Assembly (NCBI RefSeq): GCF_005222705.1
Contig: NZ_STGF01000007.1
Location: 227,089 to 291,088, forward strand
Direction of reading: 5' to 3'
DNA from: Paenibacillus sp. SY21-1
GTDB taxonomy: Bacteria > Bacillota > Bacilli > Paenibacillales > Paenibacillaceae
DNA length: 64,000 nt
Position 1 is the stretch's first letter. Every line of letters begins with the position of its first letter. The notes beneath the pieces were generated by a model. The model had not been told where the DNA came from, ran no database searches, and saw only the letters and a program-made list of their open reading frames with translations. A program made the translations under genes and the position numbers. Of this stretch, positions 51,776 through 60,157 are shown in pieces.

Positions 51776-52072
51776 TCAGCCGCCCTTCAGCTCCACCCAA
51801 TAATGAAGCTGTGCCGCATCGTCGTGGGAAACGAAGCAAACTCCTCCCGGTCTTGGCTCCAATATCGTTTGCCCTTCATCGAGGATAGGAACGGAGAGGT
51901 ATTGCGATTTGTTAATATAGAATAACAGCTGCTTTCCTTCATCAGCCGACTCGACCTTGTATAAGGTATACGGCCTTGGCTTCGTCTGCCGCTCCCCTGA
52001 GCGGTCCTCGATCCACAAGCTCATGCTGCTCCCAGCGTATGGACGGAGCCGTTCTGCCCACGTCTCCGTCAT
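51776..52072 (-). CDS. Unknown 98-residue protein, last gene of the nitrate operon
   Basis: The ATG overlaps the stop of the preceding gene (ATGA), so it belongs to the nitrate-reductase operon. The sequence (MTETWAERLRPYAGSSMSLWIED..., YTLYKVESADEGKQLLFYINKS, PGGVCFVSHDDAAQLHYWVELKGG) is mostly predicted beta strand, with one Cys and no signal peptide or membrane segment. I recognise no family. Its position suggests a cytoplasmic accessory role in assembling or regulating the reductase. Confidence 0.7.
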   Translation of the reverse strand: MTETWAERLRPYAGSSMSLWIEDRSGERQTKPRPYTLYKVESADEGKQLLFYINKSQYLSVPILDEGQTILEPRPGGVCFVSHDDAAQLHYWVELKGG

Positions 52073-52404
52073 GCGCTTACACCTGACTTCTGCTCTCCGC
52101 AATGCCGGCATTCTTCATGACGTTTCAAATCAAGCTCCAATCGGTATGCCTGCATCCACTGCCAGAATTCCGGCGGAGCATTGCCCTCTATATATAGCAA
52201 AACCTCCTGCTCCTGCCCCCATTCGCTGTATCCCTTCACCGCCGCGTTAACGACCTCAAGCGTTCCCTCACGCTTCGCTTCAAGCTCCCACGTCAGCCGA
52301 TCGGGGAACAACTGCTGCAGCAGCCGCTCCACCTCCAGCCTGAACGACAAGTCTCCGGCAGCCTCCCGAATAAAACAAAGATCAAGCCATAGCTCCGATT
52401 TCAT
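52069..52404 (-). CDS. Unknown 111-residue protein with CxxC, nitrate operon
   Basis: It starts at 52404 with AAGGAGG nine bases upstream, immediately after the NarK-PAS stop. Predicted alternating helices and strands (FRLEVERLLQQLFPDRLTWELEAK...), one central strand pair, and a C-terminal HEECRHCGEQ that could bind a metal. No family recognised. It is translationally coupled to the 98-residue gene. Candidate maturation factor or chaperone for the molybdoenzyme by context only. Confidence 0.7.
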   Translation of the reverse strand: MKSELWLDLCFIREAAGDLSFRLEVERLLQQLFPDRLTWELEAKREGTLEVVNAAVKGYSEWGQEQEVLLYIEGNAPPEFWQWMQAYRLELDLKRHEECRHCGEQKSGVSA

Positions 52405-52408
52405 CGCC

Positions 52409-53920
52409 TTACGCCTCCTTAGCAAGTCCCGTATTCGTCATATCGCTGAACATCGCCGCATAATAGCCGACTTCTCCCGAGTCGCTGCGGATCGCATTAA
52501 TCGTCAGCCATTCCAAATAAATTTCACCGTTTTTACGCCGATTCCATATGCTGCCCTGCCAGCTCCCGGTTTCCTTGAGCGATGCCCATAGCCTGCCATA
52601 AAAGGCTGCATCCTGGCGACCGGATTTCAACATGCTTGGCGTACGGCCAATCGCCTCTTCGGCGGTATAGCCCGTCACTCGCGTAAACTGGCTGTTCACC
52701 GATTGAATGACGCCTTGCGGATTGGTAATGATCATTCCTTGCGTCGTCTGCTCGACAATGCGCGATGCGAGCCCCAGCTTCTCCTGATAGAAGAGCCATA
52801 CGATCAGAATAAGGCTGGCCAGCGCCACCTCCGACAGCGCCATAAAGCCGATCGCGTCATGCCCGGTCAGCTTGAAAATCACCGACAGCAGCAGCGGAGG
52901 AAAAAAGCCGCCAAGCCCGCCCATTGCCGAGATCAAGCCGTTGGCGATGCCTGCTTGCTTGGAGAAATACAGCGGAACCAGCTTGAAAATCGTTCCGTTG
53001 CCCGTTCCTGCGCAAATGGCGATAACCAGACAGCCCGCCGTATAGATGCCGATGGAAGGCGCAAAGGACAGCAAAGCCGCCGACGCGGTCAGCCCGCCGA
53101 ATACCGCCATCAGAATAACGAACGGATTAAAGCGGTCGCCCAACCAGCCTCCGATCGGCCGCATAAGCGTCGCAAGCACGATAAACCCGGCCGTCCGCAT
53201 GCCCGCATCCACCTTTGTCAAGCCAAAGTGGGAGACAAGGAAGTTAGGCAAATAGACCGTAAACGCAACAAACGATCCAAAGGTGATGAAATAGAACAAG
53301 CAAAGCAGCCATAGCTTTTCGTTGCGGTATACGCCCTTGATCTGCTCGCCCAGCGAGGTCGCGGTTTTGGATTCATGCCGGTCGCCAAAAATAAAGTTAA
53401 GGAGCACGAAAGCGCCAAGCAAAATCATATACAGCAGAATGGTGCGTTCCCAGCCCAGCGCATTTGCAACAACAGGGGCGGAGAACGCGGTAATCGCGGT
53501 CCCTAGATTGCCGATGCCGTAAATCCCGTTTACGAAGCCGTGCTTTTCCTTCGGGTAATATTTCGGCAGCGAGGTCACGCCAACGGAGAACACCGCTCCG
53601 CCGATGCCAAGAAACATGCCGCCTATCAGCAGGTCGGCAAACGAATCGGCCAAACTTAGCCAATAGATCGGCGCCAGCAGGAGCAGAAAGCTGATGGCAA
53701 ACAGCTTCCGGGCCCCGTACCGGTTCGTCCAGTAGCCTGCGGGAACACGGAGAATGGAGCCGAACAGAACGGGGACCGCCGTCACCCATGCCAATTGGCC
53801 TGAGCTTAGGGGAATGTCCTCTTTAATAAACGACACCAGCGACGATAAAATAACCCAGACCATAAAGCCTACTGCCAAGCTTCCCGTTTGCACCCACAGC
53901 TGATTTTTATTTGCGTTCAT
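52409..53920 (-). CDS. narK: NarK-type nitrate/nitrite MFS transporter fused to a PAS domain
   Basis: A 503-residue fusion. Residues 1-390 are a 12-helix NarK: RVPAGYWTNRYGARK (motif A), GIGGAVFSVGVTSLPKYYP and GIGNLGTAITAFSAPV (nitrate signature region), RPIGGWLGDRFNP, AGTGNGTIFKLVPLYF (second signature). Residues about 395-500 form a PAS domain (ASRIVEQTTQGMIITNPQGVIQSVNSQFTRVTGYTAEEAIGR..., then WQGSIWNRRKNGEIYLEWLTINAI). The PAS would sit in the cytoplasm. ATG 53920 has AAGGAGGGG upstream; the open frame upstream of it overlaps other genes. PAS fusion is unusual for NarK and suggests transport or output gated by a cofactor or redox signal. Confidence 0.9.
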   Translation of the reverse strand: MNANKNQLWVQTGSLAVGFMVWVILSSLVSFIKEDIPLSSGQLAWVTAVPVLFGSILRVPAGYWTNRYGARKLFAISFLLLLAPIYWLSLADSFADLLIGGMFLGIGGAVFSVGVTSLPKYYPKEKHGFVNGIYGIGNLGTAITAFSAPVVANALGWERTILLYMILLGAFVLLNFIFGDRHESKTATSLGEQIKGVYRNEKLWLLCLFYFITFGSFVAFTVYLPNFLVSHFGLTKVDAGMRTAGFIVLATLMRPIGGWLGDRFNPFVILMAVFGGLTASAALLSFAPSIGIYTAGCLVIAICAGTGNGTIFKLVPLYFSKQAGIANGLISAMGGLGGFFPPLLLSVIFKLTGHDAIGFMALSEVALASLILIVWLFYQEKLGLASRIVEQTTQGMIITNPQGVIQSVNSQFTRVTGYTAEEAIGRTPSMLKSGRQDAAFYGRLWASLKETGSWQGSIWNRRKNGEIYLEWLTINAIRSDSGEVGYYAAMFSDMTNTGLAKEA

Positions 53921-54104
53921 GGCTGCGCCCCTCCTTCTTGTAAATCCAGCATGCAACCGGGAATACCGCGATATTGAGCGACGCGAACAGCAGCACCAGC
54001 TCATAGTTCTGATGGTAATAGTGATTAATCGTATACTGCGTGAACACAATATTGGAGAAAAGGACAAGACTCATTAGAATAACTCCGCGCCAGCTACGTT
54101 TCAT
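53907..54104 (-). CDS. Small two-helix membrane protein in the nitrate operon
   Basis: A 65-residue protein with two hydrophobic helices (about 7-22 and 36-54) separated by a short tyrosine/histidine-rich loop (QYTINHYYHQNYE). AGGAG precedes the ATG, which overlaps the Rieske gene; its end overlaps the narK start by 14 bp. No family recognised. It could be a small subunit of the membrane electron-transfer complex; histidines in the loop are notable but unproven as ligands. Confidence 0.65.
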   Translation of the reverse strand: MKRSWRGVILMSLVLFSNIVFTQYTINHYYHQNYELVLLFASLNIAVFPVACWIYKKEGRSHERK

Positions 54105-54627
54105 ATCGCTTCACTCCTGTGGCATAGATCGCCGAGCCGTCCCATTCTATAACGATCTCCGGCAGCGCCCGGCGCGGCGGACCGGCCGTCGGCTTTCCGG
54201 TTCGCACATCGAAATAGCCATGATGGCAAGGGCAGACCATCTGGTCTTCCTCGCGGCTCCAGAATACCGGGCATTTCAAATGCGTACAAGCATTTTTATA
54301 AGCCTTGTATTCATGTTCTCCGAGCCGGACCAGCAGAGCGGACTCATGCTCGCCCGGGTAATGAAATTCCACTGCATCGCCTATTTTCAGAGCGCTCTTA
54401 TCGGCGATCTTTTTCCTTGGATGACTGCGGCTCCCAAAGCCGAGCAGCTCCTTGGCGGCAAGGCCGCCCCAGGGCAGGGTCGATACCGCAAAAACGCCTG
54501 CGGCTCCGACCATCGTCTTCAGAAATCCGCGCCGGTCCAGCTCGCGCTCGTTGTTTTTATGGATATTATGCGTGTAGTTGTCCTCATCGAATGGCACCTT
54601 ATTGTTGCGCTCGGCGTTATTGTCCAT
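54094..54627 (-). CDS. Rieske [2Fe-2S] protein with Tat-type signal
   Basis: A 177-residue protein. A twin-arginine signal (DRRGFLKTMVGAAGVFAV, about residues 31-48) precedes a Rieske domain with C114-T-H116-L-K-C119 and C132-P-C134-H135. The paired extra cysteines (119, 134) match quinol-oxidising, bc1-type Rieske proteins with high potential. It probably sits outside the membrane, anchored by the uncleaved signal. In haloarchaeal nitrate reductases a Rieske protein and a cytochrome b carry quinol electrons to the enzyme, so the same role is inferred here. AGGGAG is upstream. Confidence 0.92.
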   Translation of the reverse strand: MDNNAERNNKVPFDEDNYTHNIHKNNERELDRRGFLKTMVGAAGVFAVSTLPWGGLAAKELLGFGSRSHPRKKIADKSALKIGDAVEFHYPGEHESALLVRLGEHEYKAYKNACTHLKCPVFWSREEDQMVCPCHHGYFDVRTGKPTAGPPRRALPEIVIEWDGSAIYATGVKRYET

Positions 54628-54645
54628 AAAGGTGGTCTCCCTTGG

Positions 54646-55209
54646 TTAAAATCGTTTTTTGATGTCCTGCAAAATGCCAGGCAAGCTGATCTTGACGTTG
54701 GTCTCGCCCTCCAGCGCTTCAAACGGCTGATGGCTGGCCGTCCATTTGCCAAGCTGATGCTGCTCCCGTTTCCTGCCGAGTTCATCCTCGGTAATCCACT
54801 GCAGCGTGTTCGTCGGGCAAACCGATGCGCACATCGGCGGAATGCCATCCTTGGTGCGATCATAGCACAGATCGCATTTGTACATCAGGTTCTGCTCCTC
54901 GTCGAACTTGGGAATGCCGTACGGGCAAGCGATCGTACAATTCTGGCAGCCGATGCATTTCTCGACGAGCGCGGACAGCACAGCGCCCTCGGCCGTAATC
55001 TGGATCGCTTGCGCCGGGCAGCTTCTCGCACAGGCCGGATTGACACAGTGCAGGCACATTAACGGTATCGTCTGTCGGTCCACAAGCGGGTTAACATCGT
55101 ATACATAGTTTCGGTTGCGCTCGTCGTGGCCGCCGCATTGCGTACACGCCGCCAGACAGCTGCGGCACCCGATGCAATTGTCCATTTCAATATAAAGCAG
55201 CTTCTTCAT
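54646..55209 (-). CDS. 4Fe-4S electron-transfer subunit (DmsB/NrfC-like)
   Basis: A 187-residue protein with cysteines for four cubane clusters: CIGCRSCLAAC, CLHCVNPACARSCP, CIGCQNCTIACP and CDLC with CASVCP. It shuttles electrons between the membrane partner and the molybdenum subunit. Cytoplasmic (no signal). Its ATG overlaps the stop of the molybdoenzyme gene (ATGA). Confidence 0.93.
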   Translation of the reverse strand: MKKLLYIEMDNCIGCRSCLAACTQCGGHDERNRNYVYDVNPLVDRQTIPLMCLHCVNPACARSCPAQAIQITAEGAVLSALVEKCIGCQNCTIACPYGIPKFDEEQNLMYKCDLCYDRTKDGIPPMCASVCPTNTLQWITEDELGRKREQHQLGKWTASHQPFEALEGETNVKISLPGILQDIKKRF

Positions 55210-57383
55210 CGTCCTGCCACCTTCGCTTCCTGAGGCAGCTTCTCGATTTGTGCGGCGCAGGCTTTAAACTCGGGCATCCGCGACATCGGGTCCAGCGCCG
55301 CAATCGTGAGCAGATTGATCGACTGCTCGTGTCCGTAGTGATAGGGAACAAATACGGTATCCTTGCGAATCGCTTCCGTTATTTTCACCTTATAGCTGCC
55401 TTCGCCCCGCCGCGTGAACAATCTGACGACCTCCTCATGATGAATGCCGTATGTCTCTGCCAACTCGGGATGCACCTCGACGTAAGGCTCGGGGCACATA
55501 TCGTGCAGAAACGGGATTCTTCGCGTCTGATTGCCCGATAAATAGTGGTAGACGACCCTGCCTGTCGTCAGCCGCAGCGGATATTCCGCGCACGGCTCCT
55601 CCGCCGGCGGACGATAAGGAAGCGCGCACACCTTCGCTTTGCCGTCGGGGTGATAAAAGCGTTTGTCGAGAAACATGTAGGGAGTTCCCTCGTCCGTCTC
55701 GTCGCGGCAAGGCCAGAATACGCCGTCTTGCCGATCGATTTTATCCCAGGTTGCGCCATAATAATCGGCGTAGCCCCCTTTTGTCGCCAGCCTGAACTCA
55801 TCCGCTACCTGGCTTGCCGTCTGCAAATGACGGAAGTATTGTCCCCGCCCAAGCCGCTCGGCCAGCTCCACCTGAATGAGCCAATCCGGCTTGGATTCGC
55901 CAAGCGGCTCCTGCGCCTTGTTAATTTTAATAATGCGTCCTTCCAGATTCGTCACCGTCCCCTCATCCTCCGACCAGGTCACCGATGGCAGAATGACATC
56001 GGCGAACTCCGCCGACTCCGAGAGGAAGAAGTCCGCGCATACCATGAAATCAAGGTCCTTCAGCACAGCGCGAACATAGTTCTGATCCGGCGCCGAAACG
56101 GCCGGGTTGGAGCAGAGCAGATACAGGCCGCGAATTTCCTTTTTCTCCATCAGCCCGAACATTTCAAACGCGGAGACGCCGGGCTGCGGCATTTCCTCCG
56201 GAGTAATGCCCCAAACGCTGCAAACCTCCTGCACATGCTTGGGATTGGTAATTTTTCGGTAGCCCGGCAGCAAATCCGCCTTTTGCCCATGCTCGCGTCC
56301 GCCCTGGCCGTTTCCTTGTCCGGTCAACGTGGCAACGCCCGATTTCGGACGGCCGATTTTGCCTGTAACGAGACACATATTCGTATAAGCCGATACGTTG
56401 TCCGCTCCCTTGATCTGCTGCTCGATTCCTCTGGCGAACATGACGATCGCTTCCGGCGACTTGCCGAAAATCTCGGCTGCGCGAATCAGCTTCTCCGGCG
56501 CAACGCCCGTGATCTCGCTCGTATATTCAGGCGTAAACGCCTTTACGACCTCCAGCGTTTCATCGAAGCCGCTCGTATGCGCGGCAATAAACTTATGGTC
56601 GGCGTACCCTCCCCGAACGAGCAGATTTACCATGCAATTGGCGATGGCGAGATCGGTGCCGGGGCGCAAGTCCAGATGCACATCCGCCCTGCGGGCAAGA
56701 GGCGTCTCGCGCGGATCGACGACGATCAGATATCCGCCGCGACTCTGAACCTCCCACACTCTGAACATCGAGGTCGGATGGCATTCCGCCGTATTGCTGC
56801 CTGCTATAAACAGGCAATCCGTCTGATGAATGTCCGTCCACGGCAGCGTAGAGCCGCGATCTACGCCAAAGGTGCGCAGAAAGCCCGCTGCGGCGCTCGA
56901 CATGCAGAATCTGCCGTTGTAGTCGATATACCTTGTCTGCAGCGCCACTCTGGCAAATTTGCCTGTCAAATAACATTTTTCGTTTGTCATCGATACGCCG
57001 CTGAACACCGACAGCGCATCCTTGCCGTATTCCCCTTGCAGCTGCTTGAACTTCCTGACGATCAGCTCGTACGCCTCCTCCCAGCTGGCCTCGCGGAAGC
57101 CCTCCTTGGTTCCCTTTAGCGAGGCGTCGTCGCGGATAAGCGGCCTCAGCAGCCGGTCGTTATGGTTCGTTTGCTGGTAAGCCGTTACGCCCTTGGGACA
57201 CATTTTGCCTAAGGTCACTGGCCAGTCATAGCGCGGCTCAACGCCGATAATCGTATTGGAGCCCGTGTTGACGCGAAGATTCATGCCGCACTGCATGCCG
57301 CAATAAGCGCAATGCGTTTTGACCAGCGTTTCCTGCGGATGCGTCTTGCTCGCGATGTCCCGGTAGAAATTATCCTTTAGCAT
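55206..57383 (-). CDS. Molybdopterin nitrate reductase catalytic subunit (Nas/Nap clade)
   Basis: A 725-residue bis-MGD enzyme. N-terminal 4Fe-4S cluster: C25-x2-C28-x3-C32 and C62. The molybdenum ligand is likely Cys160 in DYNGRFCMSSAAAG, as in assimilatory and periplasmic reductases (NarG uses Asp). Other landmarks: DCLFIAGSNTAECHP, GQGNGQGGREHGQKADLLPGYR, a HGQ loop typical of this group. No Tat signal, so it works in the cytoplasm. The FeS, Rieske and NarI-like genes and the Fnr box argue for an anaerobic, quinol-linked role rather than NADH-linked assimilation. Formate dehydrogenase is less likely because NarK is in the operon. Confidence 0.88.
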   Translation of the reverse strand: MLKDNFYRDIASKTHPQETLVKTHCAYCGMQCGMNLRVNTGSNTIIGVEPRYDWPVTLGKMCPKGVTAYQQTNHNDRLLRPLIRDDASLKGTKEGFREASWEEAYELIVRKFKQLQGEYGKDALSVFSGVSMTNEKCYLTGKFARVALQTRYIDYNGRFCMSSAAAGFLRTFGVDRGSTLPWTDIHQTDCLFIAGSNTAECHPTSMFRVWEVQSRGGYLIVVDPRETPLARRADVHLDLRPGTDLAIANCMVNLLVRGGYADHKFIAAHTSGFDETLEVVKAFTPEYTSEITGVAPEKLIRAAEIFGKSPEAIVMFARGIEQQIKGADNVSAYTNMCLVTGKIGRPKSGVATLTGQGNGQGGREHGQKADLLPGYRKITNPKHVQEVCSVWGITPEEMPQPGVSAFEMFGLMEKKEIRGLYLLCSNPAVSAPDQNYVRAVLKDLDFMVCADFFLSESAEFADVILPSVTWSEDEGTVTNLEGRIIKINKAQEPLGESKPDWLIQVELAERLGRGQYFRHLQTASQVADEFRLATKGGYADYYGATWDKIDRQDGVFWPCRDETDEGTPYMFLDKRFYHPDGKAKVCALPYRPPAEEPCAEYPLRLTTGRVVYHYLSGNQTRRIPFLHDMCPEPYVEVHPELAETYGIHHEEVVRLFTRRGEGSYKVKITEAIRKDTVFVPYHYGHEQSINLLTIAALDPMSRMPEFKACAAQIEKLPQEAKVAGR

Positions 57384-58410
57384 GCTGGTTCGCCTCTTTC
57401 ACCTTAATGTCATGAGTTGGAATGCCCGTGAAACGGGACATGCGGTATTTCCGCCTGCAAGGCAGGCAAAGCTCAGCCAAATGGTAGCCCTCCTGCATCT
57501 GAAAGCTGATATCGTTCTGCTTGAGCACCTGAATCACATCGCCGGACTGCTCGGCGGATACGAACTCCGTCCCGCAAACCTTGCAAGGCTTCATCTGCCG
57601 CTCGCCGTAGGCTTCGCGATAGTTTTTGGCCAGCACGCTCATCGGACGGAACGGAATATGCGCCAGCTTGCCGAATGGCAAGTAGATCAGCGTCAGAATG
57701 ACGGACCATTGATGGATAAGCGAGATAACCGGATGCCCCCAGCCATGGAGAAAAACGTTGCTTCCAGTTAGCACAAGCCCGGTGATGCTGATGAACAAAA
57801 GCAGATAGAGCGGCAGAAAATCATAGACAAACGTCTGCTCGGCCCGCGCTTGCATATTTTTGATTCGTCGATACAGAGCCATGCACACGCCCGCAATAAC
57901 CATAAATGCCGTAATGTTTAGCGCATTGTAGAAAAGAAAGGCGATCCAGCCATCCGCTTTTACGCGCATAATGTCGATGCCGAAGCCGACTACGGTGTAC
58001 ATGCCGTTTTCTCCCATCGTAAAGTACATCCAGCCGAATACGAGCGGGAATGTCACCATGCAGGACAGCAGGCAGCCCCAGCCGAGCAGCACATGCTGCG
58101 TCCAGCGGTAGAAGCCGCGGTTCCAGATAAACCGGTATGTCGCAAGATGCTCGACAGAGGTTTGCGGCGTGCTCTTGCGCAGCAGCAGCTTGAGCCCTTT
58201 TGTCATGATCAGCTTCGTTGGCGGCCGCTCCGCCCAGGCGATAAAGCGGTAGAAAAATCCGCCGATAAACACGAGCGTGCCGACCATATAGCCGTACAAA
58301 GCCAAGTCGATATGCGCAAAAAATCTCGTCCCTACATACACAAGGATCAGCAAAGCGAGCACAGTCAAAAAATACATTTTCGCAAATTTGGAAGCAAAGG
58401 CTCGATCCAT
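57370..58410 (-). CDS. NarI/DsrM-like membrane subunit with C-terminal CxxC pair
   Basis: A 346-residue protein with about six membrane helices (near 10-32, 36-57, 107-130, 160-183, 200-220, 230-250). Histidines in helices (TQHVLLGWG; HGWGHPVISLIHQWSVI; KLAHIPFRP) resemble heme-b ligands of NarI-type quinol oxidases. The cytoplasmic tail has CKVCGTEF and CLPCRRK, a likely zinc or Fe-S binding pair. ATG 58410 has GAAGGGG eight bases upstream. First gene of the nitrate operon, directly behind the Fnr box; it probably oxidises quinol and feeds the soluble subunits. Confidence 0.8.
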   Translation of the reverse strand: MDRAFASKFAKMYFLTVLALLILVYVGTRFFAHIDLALYGYMVGTLVFIGGFFYRFIAWAERPPTKLIMTKGLKLLLRKSTPQTSVEHLATYRFIWNRGFYRWTQHVLLGWGCLLSCMVTFPLVFGWMYFTMGENGMYTVVGFGIDIMRVKADGWIAFLFYNALNITAFMVIAGVCMALYRRIKNMQARAEQTFVYDFLPLYLLLFISITGLVLTGSNVFLHGWGHPVISLIHQWSVILTLIYLPFGKLAHIPFRPMSVLAKNYREAYGERQMKPCKVCGTEFVSAEQSGDVIQVLKQNDISFQMQEGYHLAELCLPCRRKYRMSRFTGIPTHDIKVKEANQHAKG

Positions 58411-58443
58411 GATAAAGTCCCCTTCGTCGTTGTTTTCCCCTTC

Positions 58444-58486
58444 ATTTAACCATTGCCGCTCCGTTCTCGCAGTGATCATTGTCACA
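58444..58486 (-). promoter_or_regulatory. Fnr-dependent promoter of the nitrate reductase operon
   Basis: On the minus strand TGTGA-CAATGA-TCACT (58486-58471) is centred 41.5 bp before a predicted start, with TTAAAT at 58449-58444 as -10 box. This is class II activator geometry. Confidence 0.85.
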
Positions 58487-58487
58487 G

Positions 58488-59099
58488 TTATATCGTAGTA
58501 CGACCTATATAGCCAAGCGCCTGTTCGTAATCCTCCGGCGTATTCACCTGAAAGGTAAAGCTGCGGGCTTTCTCCAGGCCGCCAAGCGCCTCGGGCTCTA
58601 TCATACAGTGAGCGACGCTGCCCAGCAGCTGCATGACCTTGTTGCCGCCCGCTTCCATCTGCTCCATCGCATACGATGCGCAGCGTTTATCATAAATGGC
58701 GTGCATAGGATACACTTCGCCATACAGCGCAGGAACGACCGCCATACAGCGCTGCTGCTGCTTGATCCGCCATAAGCGCTCGGCAATCTCGCTCGAAATA
58801 AACGGCATGTCCCCTCCGACTACCCATATATCCGTGTGCCGAGACAACGTAAACGCCGCATGCATCCCGCCCAGCGGCCCCTGATTTTTAATAAAGTCCG
58901 TAATAATCCGAATCGAGCTGCCGACAATCGGCAAAAACAGGCGAGGCTCGTTGGTCACGAGAATGACCTCCTCGCACAGCTCCTTCATCATTCGAATCTG
59001 CCTCTCCAGCATTCGCTCGTCTCCCAAAGGAAGCAGCGCTTTGTTTACTCCGTTCATCTCCCCGTTTCGTCCTCCTGCCAATATCGCTCCTGTCAGCAT
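58488..59099 (-). CDS. mobA: Molybdenum cofactor guanylyltransferase
   Basis: A 203-residue nucleotidyltransferase attaching GMP to molybdopterin, needed for the bis-MGD of the adjacent reductase. GAILAGGRNGEMNGVNKALLPLG is the pyrophosphate-binding start (with N-G-E-M-N in place of the common S-x-R-M-G), then IITDFIKNQGPLGGMHAAF and VVGGDMPFI. GGAGG lies six bases upstream of ATG 59099; an earlier in-frame ATG lacks support. It ends just before the Fnr box of the nitrate operon. Confidence 0.92.
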   Translation of the reverse strand: MLTGAILAGGRNGEMNGVNKALLPLGDERMLERQIRMMKELCEEVILVTNEPRLFLPIVGSSIRIITDFIKNQGPLGGMHAAFTLSRHTDIWVVGGDMPFISSEIAERLWRIKQQQRCMAVVPALYGEVYPMHAIYDKRCASYAMEQMEAGGNKVMQLLGSVAHCMIEPEALGGLEKARSFTFQVNTPEDYEQALGYIGRTTI

Positions 59100-59219
59100 G
59101 GCCGTCCTCCATTTCCCCATAGTTCCCGCATGGAATGGCATCATTATAAAAAATTAAAAGTGTCAGGACTGTTACAAATATCACTATCTGTCAAGCCGGG
59201 CCGGATATTTTCACAAAAT

Positions 59220-59262
59220 TGTGATCAAAGTCACTCCCGCATACTCGCAACTTCTGATACTG
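59220..59262 (+). promoter_or_regulatory. Fnr-type promoter of fnr
   Basis: TGTGA-tcaaag-TCACT (59220-59235) with GATACT (59256-59261) as -10, within 1 bp of class II spacing. TCACA-aaat-TGTGA overlaps on the left. Confidence 0.78.
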
Positions 59263-59328
59263 TAGGGGTATACGAATAGATCGCACTACGATTTAGATAA
59301 AAGATACAAAAACGGGGAGGCCGGCGGC

Positions 59329-60054
59329 ATGGCTGACAGACATGAACCCAATCATCAAATGTATGCGGTGCGCAACACCTTTTGTTTCTCGGAGACCAGC
59401 TTTGCGGCGCTTGAACAAATTATGTATAAAACCGAGGTTCCCGAGGACAGCCACGTTTTCTGGGAAGGAGACCCCGACGACAAGCTGTATTATGTGATGG
59501 AAGGGCAAGTCAAGCTCATCAAGCATAATTCGGAAGGCAAAGAGTACGTTTTTTCGCAATATCAGAACGGTGATTTTCTGGGACAATTTGACCCATACGC
59601 CCACTCCGTTCACAGCTCCAGCGCCAAAACCGTCGTAGACAGCGTGCTTGGCGTTATTCAGAAAAAGGACCTTGAGGTGCTCCTGTGGCAGCATGGCGAT
59701 TTGGCGATTGAATTTATGAAATGGATGGGGCTCGCCCACCGGCTAACCCAGACCAAGCTGCGCGATTTGATGCTCTACGGCAAGCAGGGCGCGTTATGCT
59801 CCACCTTGATCCGGCTAGCCAATACGTTCGGACGCGAAACCGATCAGGGCATTATCATCAGCGATAAAATAACGAATACGGACTTAGCCGATTACATCGG
59901 AGCGGCCAGAGAAAGCGTCAACCGGATGCTTGGCGAGCTAAGAAAGCAACAGGCCATCTCTTTCGAGAATGGGCATATCGTCATTACCAATCTGGACTAT
60001 TTGCAATCGATCTGCCATTGCGAGAAATGTCCAAAAGAAATATGCCGCATATAA
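59329..60054 (+). CDS. fnr: Fnr, oxygen-sensing Crp-family activator
   Basis: A 241-residue regulator: cyclic-nucleotide-like sensor domain (about 15-130), dimer helix (EFMKWMGLAHRLTQTKLRDLMLYG), winged helix (TNTDLADYIGAARESVNRMLGELRKQ). The C-terminus CHCEKCPKEICRI carries C231, C234 and C239 with exactly the spacing of the [4Fe-4S] ligands of B. subtilis Fnr (227/230/235); the Asp in KLRDLML is the likely fourth ligand. It should activate in the absence of oxygen at TGTGA-N6-TCACA sites, four of which lie nearby. Divergent from mobA; its own promoter has a box (autoregulation). Confidence 0.95.
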   Translation: MADRHEPNHQMYAVRNTFCFSETSFAALEQIMYKTEVPEDSHVFWEGDPDDKLYYVMEGQVKLIKHNSEGKEYVFSQYQNGDFLGQFDPYAHSVHSSSAKTVVDSVLGVIQKKDLEVLLWQHGDLAIEFMKWMGLAHRLTQTKLRDLMLYGKQGALCSTLIRLANTFGRETDQGIIISDKITNTDLADYIGAARESVNRMLGELRKQQAISFENGHIVITNLDYLQSICHCEKCPKEICRI

Positions 60055-60090
60055 AAAAACTTCCTGTAGGCTTCACAGGAAGTTTTTTTC
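60053..60090. terminator. Bidirectional intrinsic terminator
   Basis: AAAAAAACTTCCTGT pairs perfectly with ACAGGAAGTTTTTTT, between convergent fnr and the RIC gene. Confidence 0.95.
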
Positions 60091-60157
60091 TTCATCTTAT
60101 TGCGCGACATGTCCGCTTTTCCCGCATAGGCACGCGGATGCAGCCGAGTACCCCTGC

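Noticed and set aside
55545..57119. 524-codon plus-strand frame opposite the molybdoenzyme gene
   Set aside because: Mirror of a conserved catalytic subunit, without ribosome site or recognisable domain.
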